A DNA stretch of 64,000 nt from Dipteris shenzhenensis. Its lineage: Eukaryota; Polypodiophyta; Polypodiopsida; Gleicheniales. Both the position numbers and the translations under genes were made by a program. The stretch lies in NCBI GenBank assembly GCA_047967505.1, contig CM106540.1; one strand, written 5' to 3'. The notes under the pieces were generated by a model. That model saw only the letters and a program-made list of their open reading frames with translations. It was not told the DNA's origin and searched no databases. Within the stretch, counting starts at the first letter, position 1. Each line of letters opens with the position of its first letter. Of the stretch, positions 49,531 through 59,958 are shown in pieces.

Positions 49531-49636
49531 ATGAATGAAAAAGAAGATTAGGGTGGTTCTGCACCCACCAAACTTGTGTGGCTCTCTATCTCTCTCTCTC
49601 CTTCTTCCGTTCTTGCTTCCGTTGAGAGCACTCTCA
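49467..49636 (+). repeat. Copia B 3' LTR (170 bp)
   Basis: It is preceded by the purine tract AAGTGGGAGGT. The gag-pol frame has no stop before it and runs into it to about 49530. Confidence 0.9.
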
Positions 49637-49985
49637 GAATATTCCTTGAATATTCCATGGACGACTAGTCGGTTCCACTGACTAGGTTGACTGGTCGGCT
49701 CCACCGACTAGGTCGATTGATTGACTCCACCGACTACGTTGATCCGACTACCGCCCTCATAGCTATAAAGAGGCAACCTCCCCAGTCCATTATATCAGAT
49801 CAGTTTAGATCAGATCAGATCTTCCAGCTAGTAGCTCTTCACCTAGTATCTATCTAGATCGCCATCTAAGCTCCACTGTGGGAGTGCATGTGTGGACAGA
49901 GCCATCAGTATTGAAGGAAAAGTTTGTTCCTCTCTAGTTTGCTGTGTACTCTCTATTCTGTTTCGCTACGTCGTGTAATTTAACA
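49637..49985 (+). repeat. Copia C 5' LTR, second part
   Basis: It resumes with the duplicated GAATA and ends GTGTAATTTAACA before the primer site TGGTATTAGAGCCC. It has a run of CGACTAGT/CCACCGACTA units at 49659-49760, also present in the 3' LTR. Confidence 0.9.
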
Positions 49986-50059
49986 TGGTATTAGAGCCCA
50001 AGCGGCTCTAAGGATCAAAGAATAGAAGAGAGGCGAGGGCTTCAACAGCATACGAAGTG

Positions 50060-53000
50060 ATGGCAACACGAAGCGACTCAATAGGAAGCGGCTCGAGTTC
50101 AGCAGCTGCTACTTCACCAACAATCCATGCCTTGAGGATTCGCCCACCAACATTCACTAAAGGCAAGCTAGATGGTACGAACTACACTCTGTGGAAGTTT
50201 AAAATTACTGCTATTCTAGATTCATATGAGCTTCTAGAGACAGTATTGGGGACTGACCCAGAACCACAAGGAACCCCCGACCTAGCAAATCCGGGGAGTA
50301 AGATACCTCCTAATGTTGACCTTCTATGAGCTTGGAAACGCAAGAACGTAGATGCTCTGTGTGCTCTGGTTACAAGTACTACTAATAGTGTTTTGACCTT
50401 GATTCAGCATACATCTAAGGCAACTGTGGCCTGGAACATATTGAAGAGTCAGTATGAGACGTGGAATCAGACAAGGATCCAGAACTTGGAGAATCAACTT
50501 GCAGCTGAGAAGTTTAATGAAGGAGAGACAGCGGAGGTGTTCATAACCTGAATCAAAAATCTACGTGACCAGATGGCTGGTGCTGGGATACAAAAGACTA
50601 GTGAAGAGCTAGCTTGGCGGTGTCTCCGGATATGTCCACCTAGGTTTGATGGACTGGTAACAGCGCTTAACACTTAGGTGAGACCCCAACCATTGTAATC
50701 TGAGGAGTTCTGTGCTTATTTATGGAAGAGGAATTGAGGCTTAAAGCTCGAGATGGAGATGGCAATGGGGATGCTGCTTTCTCTGCCACTGCGAAAGGCA
50801 AAAGTGGTTCCTCCACCAAAGGTGAGTCCTCTACTAGTGGTGACAAAAAGAAGAAGGGCGGTAAGAAGAAGTTTCAGGGAGAATGCTTCTACTACAAAAA
50901 GAAGGGTCATATGATTGCAGATTGTCGGGTCAAGAAAGCAGATGAAAAGAATGGTAGCCTAAAGAAGAAAGATAAGGGGAAAGAGACAGCTAACACAGCG
51001 GAAGCAGAGTTGGATCTATTTTTGGCCATTGAGGAAGAGTGTTCCTCAGTTCAAGAAGCTTCAACCACTGATTCATGGGTGTTGGATAGTTGTTCCTCTC
51101 CTCACATGACCTGCAAGAAGGGTCTATATTGTTCCATACAACCTCTCCAGGAACCCATCACCATGATGGTTGGTAATAACGCAAAATGCCCTGTTGAGGG
51201 TACAGGTATGATTTCATTTGTTTTTGTGAATGGAGATGTTAAGAAACTATCTAATGTGTTGTATGTTCCACAAATCAAGAGAAATTTGCTATGAGTTGCT
51301 TCCATAACTGACCTTGACCATGAGGTGAGGTTCAACAAGACAGGAGCAAAAATTCTGGATAGTGCAGGCAATCTTGTTGGCACAGGAGTAAGGAGGAACA
51401 ACCTATATGAGCTAAGTGCTCTTACAGCCACCGCTGGAGTGGGCACAAGAAGACTTTCGCATGAAAGATTTGGCCACATCGGATTTGCAGTGTTGAAGGA
51501 GATGTAGAAGCAAGGTATGGTTGCTCACTTACTTGCAGTCACAGAAATCAAAGAACCATGTGAAGCTTGCATGATGGGCAAGCAACAAATAAAGGCATTC
51601 CCACAATAAAGCAAGAATAGAGCAAATGCTCCTCTAGAGTTGGTGCATGTTAACTTGTGCGATAAGATGCCTACACAGGCCTTGGGGGGATCTTCCTATT
51701 TTTTATTGATTGTTGATGACTATAGTAGGAAGATGTGGGTGTACTTTCTTTGCAAAAAGGCTCAAGCTTTTGGTAAATTTAAAGAATGGCTACAGTTTGT
51801 TGAAAATGAAATAGGGAGAAAAGTGAAGAAAATCAGATCGGATGGTGGTGGTGAGTTTGTTTCTACAGAGTTTGGAGAGTTTTGCAAGAGCAAGGGGATC
51901 AAGCAACAAATGACGACACCACATAGGCCTCAGCAAAATTCAGTTGTTGAATGCCGAATGTGGACCACGGTGGAGATGGGGAGGTGTATGTTGAAAGGTG
52001 CTGGACTGCCAAACCACTTTTGGGCTGAGGCTGTCAATACTGTAGTTTACATCCTTAATCACAGCTATACAAAGGCACTCAAAGGTAAAACACCACATGA
52101 GGCTTATAGCGGTAAGAAGCCATTTGTCTCCCACTTCAAAATGTTTGGGTGTGAATGCTATGCGCATGTACTAGACAAAGAGAGAAACAAGCTACAACCA
52201 AAAAGCACCAAATGTATCTTCTTAGGCTATTGTGATGAGAAGAAAGCCTATAAGTTGTATGACCAAGAGGGAAAGAAGATCATAACAAGCCACGATGTGG
52301 TGTTCAGGGAGCAGCCACATGTAGTGGAGGTAGAGAAGAGCTCTTCTACTTTATCATCAATTGAAGAGGTAATTCACTATGGACCTATCCCAAGAGCTAT
52401 AAAGGAGGAGGAAATTATATAAGATGATGAAGGTATAAGTCACCAACTTGTTGTTACACCACTGGAAAAGCCATTGCCACGATGGGTAAGGCAGCTCTAC
52501 GACCATGATAACCAGATGCCTATGTCTGTTGAGCAGCATGCAGATGGACCAAGGCGGTCTTAGAGAATCGAGGAGCAAAGGAGGGCTTCTGCTCACATAG
52601 TCAATATGGCCTTGATGGCTGAGATTATTGCAGAAGTAAAGGAGCCTGTGAGTTTGGAGGAAGCACTTGCAGACCGAGATTGGAAAAATGCTATGCAAGT
52701 AGAATATGATAGCATCATGAAGAATGAAACTTGGGAGCTGGTAGATCGACCACCTAACAGACAGGTTATTGGCACCAAGTGGGTTTGGAAGGTAAAGTAT
52801 AAGGCTGATGGGTTTTTGGAAAAGTACAAAGCCAGATTGGTTGCACAAGGATTTTCGCAGGTTGAAGGGTTTGATTTTCAGGCATCTTTCACTCTGACTG
52901 CCAAAATGACCACTATTCGCACAGTACTATCAGTGGCTACTCGTAAAAAGTGGCCAGTTTATCAAATGGATGTTAAATTAGCATTCTTGAATGGTGACCT

Positions 53001-53933
53001 CAAGGAGGAGGTGTACGTGGCTTAGCCACCTGGGTTTGAGGCCCGCCATTTTGAGAACAAGGTGACTATGAAGAGAAGATTCACCAGACTAGAAATGCGT
53101 TGAGCACAGAGTTTGAGATGACAGACTTAGGCTTGATGCACTACTGTTTGGGGATTGAAGTTTGGCAAGAGCCAGGTAAGATCTTCATCTCTCAGCAAAA
53201 ATATGCAAGGGAGATCTTGAAGGCATTTGGTATGTCCGAGTGCAAGGAGATAGCTACACCTATGGAGGTAAATGTGAGGTTGTCTATGGAGGATGCCTCA
53301 CCACCAGCAGACATCGAGAGGTACAAGAAGTTGGTCAGCAGTCTCATCTATCTGTGCAACACTAGACCAGACAATCAGTTTTGCTGTTGGCGTTTTGAGC
53401 AGGTTCTCCAATAAGCCCCGGGAGAATCATTGGAATGTAGGGATGCGGGTGATCAGGTATGTGAAGGGCACTCTTGATTATGGCATCACCTATGGTACGG
53501 GCACTTCTTGGTTGGTCATTGTAACTCAGATTGGGCTGGAGATGTTGATTCCAGGAAATCAGTTTCTGGATATTGTTTCTCTTTAGGTTCAGGTATGTTC
53601 TCTTGGATCAGTAAGAAACAACCAACAGTGGCATTGTCCTGTACCGAGGCTGAGTACAAGGTAGCATGTTTTGCTGCATGTGAAGCAGTGTGGCTGAGGA
53701 GGATCTTATGGCACATGGGAGTGCAAGAGGATAAGGCAACTGTTCTGAGGTGCGACGATCAAAGTTGCACGACCATTGCTAAAAATCCAGTGTTTCATGT
53801 GCGCACAAAACATATAGAGATTCAGTATCACTCTGTGCGTGATTTGATCGAGGACGGGATAGTGGAATTAGTCTACTGTCCAATAGAGAAAAATGGAGCA
53901 GATATCTTCACCCACGCACTCGGGAAGTATTAG
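50060..53933 (+). pseudogene. Copia C gag-pol (broken)
   Basis: Gag starts at ATG 50060, with KLDGTNYTLWKFKI near residue 35. Stops at about 50328, 50549, 50678 and 50697 and a frame change precede the knuckle CFYYKKKGHMIADC, whose second Cys has become Tyr. The protease site reads WVLDSCSSPHMT instead of DSGA. Integrase (51640-52422) keeps IRSDGGGEFVS and SVVECRMW. RT begins KNETWELVDRPPNRQVIGTK, and then a deletion at about 53063 joins FENKV to DYEEKIHQ, removing the catalytic YVDD block. RNase H ([23 protein letters not shown]) follows after a frameshift. Confidence 0.9.
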
Positions 53934-54006
53934 CTTCAGGGTCATCTTCAGAGACTCGACATTGGGCCGAGAAGGTAGTTCACCTACGGGTGGACATTGA
54001 GGAGGG

Positions 54007-54619
54007 GTGCTCAAGTTGTAAGGCCCCCATATGAGGTGAAGCCATGTGTGAGTCTGGGACACTGGATGGATCCTGACTTGCATGTCAGATGAGGTCTATC
54101 AATGAGACCATTGATGGTAGAAAGGTGATTGTGTGGGAGCCCCTTATTCTTGCGGGGGCTTGGGAGGCAGCCAGCCCCCAGTTGGGGGGTCCCAAGGGGG
54201 CCAACGGCCCCCCTGGTGGGGGTTCGGGGGCGAGAGCCCCCGAGGCGACAGTATAGGGAATATTCCTTGGACGAGCGACTAGTCGGTTTCACTGACTAGG
54301 TTGATTGGTTGGCTCCATCGACTAGGTCGCCTGGTCGACTCCACCGACTACTACGTTGATCCGACTACCGCCCTCATAGCTCTAAAGAGGCGACCTCCCC
54401 AGTCCATTGTATCAGATCAAATCAGATCTTCCAGCTAGTAGCTCTTCACCTAGTATCTATCTAGATCGCCATCAAACCTCACCTGTGGGAGCACACAGGT
54501 GGACAGAGCCATCATCTATACTACATCAGTATTGAAGGAAAAGTTTGTTCCTCTCTAGTTTGCTGTGTACTCTCTATTCTTTGTTCAGTTTCTATTCTGC
54601 TGTGCCGTGTAATTTAACA
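54007..54619 (+). repeat. Copia C 3' LTR (613 bp)
   Basis: It begins TGCTCAAGTTG and ends AATTTAACA. It is continuous, which confirms that the 5' copy was split by insertion of element B. Confidence 0.9.
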
Positions 54620-55754
54620 GGAGGACCTCTATTTTTGATACATGTTGCAATCATCAGGTAATCTATTTGTAGAAACTAAGGCAACCTAGGATGCAAACCT
54701 TTAAATTGGACAAAGGTGGATGCTTAGCCTGTCTACTACAAGTCCTTCTACTCGTGACTATAATTGCATTGATGATAAAGATGTGAGTCAACAAAAGACT
54801 TAAGAATTCAAAGACAAATACTTGTAACATTAAACCAAACCCATAGACTCACGTACAATCCATTATAATACTCATTCCATCACTATGCCATCCAACAAAC
54901 TCGTTGACTTGTTAGACATCATAACTTAAGCTCTATGCTTAACAAATTCCAATGACTAATGTACATCTCAAAATATCATGTTCAGTAGTTCCAAAATTTA
55001 TAACAGACAGACATGAGAAGAGATAAACTATCCAGCAAAACAACCCTCTACATTTCTTTTTGAGCAAATGAGAGAAACCCTCTGCACACATTTTAGATCT
55101 TTTTTGGATAATGTTTCTCACCATTAGTATTAGTATATGTCACTTCATTGGGGTACACAAGGATGTTGTCACTTCATTGGGGTACATGAGGATGCTTTGA
55201 AAAGACACAACCCACTCTCGTTACCACTATACTTGATTCGGTTCTATAAAATTTCCAGCTATGAAGAAAAGTTCTCACAAGACTATGTATTTGTTATCAT
55301 ATACCGTGGAAGTCTACACTTACAAACCTTATCAAATCATACATTAGGAGAGAACCAAATTAAACTATCTAAATTTGGATATTATTTAGTGTCTTTACGC
55401 CCTTTCAAGAATGAAAATCTCGTTTAGTAGAACTAAGAGCATAGATTGCCATTGGGATTTGAATTTGTAGCACGAAGATTAAGCTTACAATTCCCAAACG
55501 AGGACATGAAAAATGCAACATTAACATGCAAAAAGTAAAACCGATGCCTAAACCTATAGAGAAGTGGTATCCATTGATCGATATGGTTGCCGATGCATTT
55601 GATAATAGCATTTTGGTGAGAATTGATAATAGTCAATATAATAACGTGCATTTTGGTGAGTGCATGCATCATAATAGCATAGCCTAACAAGTGGACATGC
55701 AGACGCCCCCAACGATTGGGATTTCCACCTGGAATTTGCCCTAATGCATGCCTC
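54620..55754. other. Intergenic, no supported gene
   Basis: AT-rich. It contains a small direct repeat of CACTTCATTGGGGTACA at about 55140 and 55168. No motif-bearing frame is seen. Confidence 0.45.
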
Positions 55755-56148
55755 TTGCTCCCCCCCGCCTCCACCTCCACCTCCACTTCCACATCCCTGC
55801 CTCCATCTGCTCCCCCCCCCCCCTACGCCTCCACCTCCCTCCCCACTCCCTCCGCCTCTCCCCCCCCCTAGCCTCTACCTCCCTCCCCACTCCCTCTGCC
55901 TCCCCCTTCCCTCAGCCACCCTCCCTGTGCGTCCACCTCCCTCCCCACTCCCTCCGCCTCCCCCTTCCCACAGCCACCCTCCCTATGCCTCCACCTCCCT
56001 CCGCCTCCCCCTTCCCTCAGCCACCCTCCATACGACTCCACCTCCCTCCCCACTCCCTATGCCTCCCTCCATACACCTCCACCTCCCTCCATATGCCTCC
56101 ACCTCCCTCCCCACTCCCTCCGCCTCCCCCTTCCCTCAGCCACCCTGG
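55755..56148. repeat. C-rich polypyrimidine minisatellite
   Basis: Tandem, variable units of about 57-61 bp are built from CCTCCACCTCCCTCCCCACT, CCGCCTCCCCCTTCCC and CAGCCACCCTCC. The plus strand is almost free of G. Pro- and Ser-rich frames across it are a by-product. Such mirror-like tracts can form triplex or i-motif DNA. Confidence 0.9.
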
Positions 56149-56534
56149 GTCTCATCATAGAAAAACACAGAAGGAAGCCTATTGAAACACATTATGCATA
56201 AGGGCCAAGCTAGAATCTTTGGGCGCCCCTCTCATCGTTGCACTGCCCCTCCCCTCGTCGTGTTGCCTTGCATCCGGATCGCCTCCACTCGCCATGTTCA
56301 TCCGAGATGTCCGTTCAAGATGTCTATCAACGATTTTTGTTGAAAAGTTGCAATTACCACCTCGATCCTGGTTTTGGACTAAACTCCGAACACGTGTCAA
56401 CCTCCCCGTGGTAATCACAATGGCTTATCATAGTCAATTACTTGGATCATGGTAATTGGTAGGGCATACCATATAATCAATACCTTGATAGTGGATTTGA
56501 TGTGACATCCATGCATGCGAGGGATGTATGAACA
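56149..56534. other. Unassigned spacer
   Basis: No gene or element was recognised between the minisatellite and the palindrome cluster. Confidence 0.5.
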
Positions 56535-57130
56535 TACCACGATCGAGGTTTCCTTCACACGCATATGCATGTGAGGCATGAAGAACCATACCTCGATCGA
56601 GGTCTGCATGCAACACCTATGCATGTGAAGGATCCATGAAACAACCATGATCGATGTTTTCTCTGCCACATCAACATATGTCATTTGAGGTAATTGGAAT
56701 GCCAACTCACTGCCATGGGCGCAAGATGTGTCATCCATGCATACCATGATCGAGGTATTAAATACCATGATCGAGGTATGAAATATCATAATCGAGGTAT
56801 TAAATACCATGATCGAGGTAGGAAATGCCACGATAGTGGTATGAAATACCTCAATCGTGGTATTTGACTTGCCACCTCACTACCACGGGTGCCGAAAGTG
56901 TTGTGCCGAGATACCACAATCAAGGTTTTTACATGTGCACGTAGGCTGCCACACACCTCGAATGAGGTAGGCATGCTGGATGACACATAATCACGTTCGA
57001 GGTTTATTTGCTGAGTTGTGATTTCTGCACAATAACACAATCGAGCTTATTGATCCTCCCGAACCTCCACTCATCAACTCCCGAACCTCCACATGTTGAA
57101 GCTTGATTGCATGTAGTATCATGATCGAGG
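56535..57130. repeat. Cluster of about 13 ACC(A/T)YGATCGAGGT palindromes
   Basis: Copies lie at about 56535, 56590 (perfect ACCTCGATCGAGGT), 56644, 56742, 56763, 56784, 56804, 56826, 56847, 56918, 56960, 56990, 57030 and 57117. They are in both orientations, with varied spacers of 5-70 bp. The intervening sequence is not repeated, so this is not a tandem satellite. Confidence 0.75.
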
Positions 57131-57215
57131 TAGTGCAATACTTTGTATTTGCGAGTTGGGGGTGTCACACTTTGCCTGGAGTGGTCAAAAAGTGGACTCC
57201 CTTAGCTTGCTACCA

Positions 57216-59040
57216 CTCGGTAAAACCCTTGGGAATAGTGAATGGTGTGTCAAAAAAAGTTGCAACTAACATGGACAAAATAAAAATCATCATGGAATTG
57301 ACTCCTCCTACAAATTCAAAAGGTGTACAGGTCTTTATGGGACATGCCGGCTATTATAGAAGATTTATCTTGCAATATGCCATGATAGCCAGACCACTTT
57401 ACAAATTATTAGTGGAATTCTTATGGACAGAAGGATGCGACCAAGCCTTTGAGCTTTTAAAGTGGCACCTAATTATAGCACACATCCTTATATCTCCCAA
57501 TTGGGATATTGATTTTCATGTTCATGCTGATGGATCCAAGTATGCAATTGGGAGTGTGCTTTGTCAACTTGGTGAACATAAGAAAGACTACCCATTCTAC
57601 TTCACCAGTCGACAACTCAATGATGTGAAGATCAATTATACCACCACAGAAAGATAAGCCCTAGCAATGGTGTATAGTTGTTGAGAAGAAGCCACTGGAG
57701 TCGAAGATGACTTGCCAGATGCCACACTATTTCACATAGATATCATTGGGTACTTAATGGCAGGAAGACCACCCCCTGAAATGAAAGCAGTGGATGCCAG
57801 AAAACTAATTTTAAAAGCTGCACCCTATCAACTCATTGTCGGACAACTATACAAGATGGGCAAGGACCAAGTTTTAGGAAGATGTGTAATGCCTCATGAG
57901 ATCATGCCAATCCTAAGTGAAGTCCATGAAGTCATTGCAGGAGGACACTTCCAAGGGGAAGCCACACCAAGAAAAGTCCTCCTTGCAGGCTACTGGTGGC
58001 CAACAATTTGGGCAGATGCCTATGAATATGTCAAAGGTTGTGATGTATGCCAACGGACTACTAAACCACAACACAAGGACTTCAATCCCCTAACAACAGT
58101 TGTTCCATAGAAACCATTTGAAAAATGGGGGATTAATTATGTAGGTCCCATCCATCTAGTAGCAAAGGGCACACAGGCATGCTACATCATTGTGGCCACT
58201 TATTACTTTACCAAATGGGCTGAAGCTAAAGTAGTCAGAAAGGCAGATGCTAGAAGCATAGCAAGATTCTTATAAGAGAATGTGATCACCCGATTCGGAT
58301 GGCCCATTTTAATTGTGTCAGACAGAGGCACACATTTTGTCAATGAGGTAATCCAAGAACTCTTGTATGGCTTTATGGTAATCCATAGAAAAAGCACACC
58401 CTAATACCTCCCTACTACCCCCAAGGGAATGGACAGGCCGAATCCACCAACAAAATATTATGCATTATCCTCACCAAGGTGGTAGAACCACATCGTTTTG
58501 ATTGGGCAGAGAAACTGAATGCAACCTTATGGGCATATCGAACCACACTCAAGGTCAGTATAGGGAACACACCTTTTCAATTGGTGTACGGCCTTGAAGC
58601 TGTGGTCCCACTAGAATTTGTAATACCAAGCCTACGCATAGCAGTACAGGAACGCATGGGAGATCATGCATCCTTGAAAGAAAGAATCTATCAATTGGAG
58701 AAGCATACAGAGACCAGATTAGTCGCCTACCATGCCATGACAATAGAAAAATGTAGAAGAAAGGCATGGTTTGACAAGAATCTTAAATCCAAAGACATCA
58801 AAGAAGGTGACTTGGTCTTGTTATACAATGCCAAAGTACACAAGGGAAAACTCAAGTATCTAGGTCAAGGACCCTACGAAGTCTGAAAGATGAATCCCAT
58901 TGGAGCTGTGCTGCTAGAAACATTGGATGGAGTCCAATTCAACACAACAATAAACGAGAGCTGACTAAAGCACTACTACTACTTCAACACGCAAGCCATC
59001 CCCGACAAAAATGAAGATTTGGGAAACCCAAGTCTTCCTT
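57216..59040 (+). mobile_element. Ty3/gypsy pol remnant, non-chromovirus type
   Basis: It starts inside the RT thumb (GVSKKVATNMDKIKIIM, GHAGYYRRFI). It continues with RNase H (DIDFHVHADGSKYAIG, FTSRQLNDVKINYTTTER), a small gap, and the integrase HHCC finger (CDVCQRTTKP). The integrase core follows (KWGINYVGP, VSDRGTHFVNE, with frameshifts near 58390) and then the C-terminal part (NTPFQLVYGLEAV, GDLVLLYNAKVHKGKLK). These signatures fit the Tat/Athila side of plant gypsy elements. Stops are at about 57655, 58108, 58273 and 58402. The upstream RT, protease, gag and both LTRs are not seen. Confidence 0.85.
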
Positions 59041-59174
59041 AGTTAGGATTAGATTGTATCGTGAGCACTCACTTGCATATGTACGTTTTCACACATATAG
59101 GTAGCATCAATCGATTTCAACTAGGGCTTAGAAGTGATGCCTGAGTTTTAGCTGGCCTATGAAATCCCAGCAAC

Positions 59175-59302
59175 AAAAAGAAGCATATAGTTAGTCCCTG
59201 CCTAGCTACTAGGTCATGTGCATTCACACACTTTCGCCAAAAAGAAGCATATAGTTAGTCCCTACCTAGCTACTAGGTCACGTGCATTCACACACTTTCG
59301 CT
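59175..59302. repeat. 64-bp tandem duplication
   Basis: Two copies of a unit starting AAAAAGAAGCATATAGTTAG and ending CACACACTTTCGC differ at two positions. Confidence 0.9.
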
Positions 59303-59454
59303 TAGACATATAGTTGATTGCATGAATAATTGTGCCACACTTTCATTCCACACTCTCAAAGCATGTGTAAAAATAAGATCTCTCACAAACACACACAAAT
59401 GTCATATCTGCATGCCAACTAATCTAATGATAAATGGTACACCATATGCACATG

Positions 59455-59958
59455 GATGCAGGTTCCGAAACAATGCCACCACTAAAGAGGATGCATAGAA
59501 AGAGTCCACTGCCTCAACTATGAGATCCCCTCCAGAGTTCGCACACATCTACCTACTCTCAACCACGGTGACCACAGGAATTTGTGGTTCAGAGCGATAG
59601 CTCTAAGGAGGATTCTATGCATGACAGGGAAACCCAAGAAGAACAAATGCAACCCCAGTCACCACCGGCCTACACAACCATTGACAGGGCCCAGTCATTC
59701 AAACTTGTGTGGCCACCTACATTGACTTATGCTCTTTCCAATGCAACAACATCTTTCTTAGAGCAAAGGGGTCTGGACAGTTTGTATGAGAGCCTAAAAT
59801 CCTTGGAGGATAGCCCTACAATGACCACACACATCAGGACTTTCTCCATTCTTACCACTCCATCAATGCACATGTTGGCCACCTTGGATCCTCCTTCTAA
59901 TTCCGGAAGCTCTTGTAAACTCTGGAACCTCTCTCGGAACCTTGGAACCTCCTTCTAA
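59455..59958 (+). pseudogene. Unrecognised reading frame with two TGA stops
   Basis: A frame from ATG 59455 (MDAGSETMPPLKRMHRK) is stopped twice by TGA near 59520 and 59570, then stays open for about 125 codons (QSFKLVWPPTLTYALSNATT, LEQRGLDSLYESLKSLED). It lies 0.4 kb after the gypsy integrase on the same strand. It may be an extra open reading frame of that element or the gag start of another; neither can be shown. Confidence 0.35.

Larger units (their letters stand above)
43762..49636 (+). mobile_element. Ty1/copia element B, full length, nested in the LTR of C
   Basis: Two 170-bp LTRs (43762-43931 and 49467-49636) flank a primer site, a 1.4-kb leader and a single gag-pol frame. The 5-bp target duplication GAATA is perfect (43757-43761 and 49637-49641). 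The LTRs differ at about three positions, which makes it the youngest insertion here. In-frame stops make it defective. Confidence 0.95.
43502..54619 (+). mobile_element. Ty1/copia element C, decayed and split by element B
   Basis: 5' LTR in two parts (43502-43761 and 49637-49985), primer site at 49986, gag-pol 50060-53933 and 3' LTR 54007-54619. A purine tract (GAGGAGGGG) precedes the 3' LTR. The flanking 5-mers CAAGG and GGAGG do not match, so no target duplication is claimed. The family is unrelated to A and B by LTR sequence. Confidence 0.9.

Noticed and set aside
43497-54624. Target site duplication for copia C
   Set aside because: Flanking 5-mers CAAGG and GGAGG differ at two positions.
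55744-56185. Pro/Ser-rich frames of 138 and 145 codons
   Set aside because: They are a by-product of the C-rich minisatellite; more than one frame is open at once.
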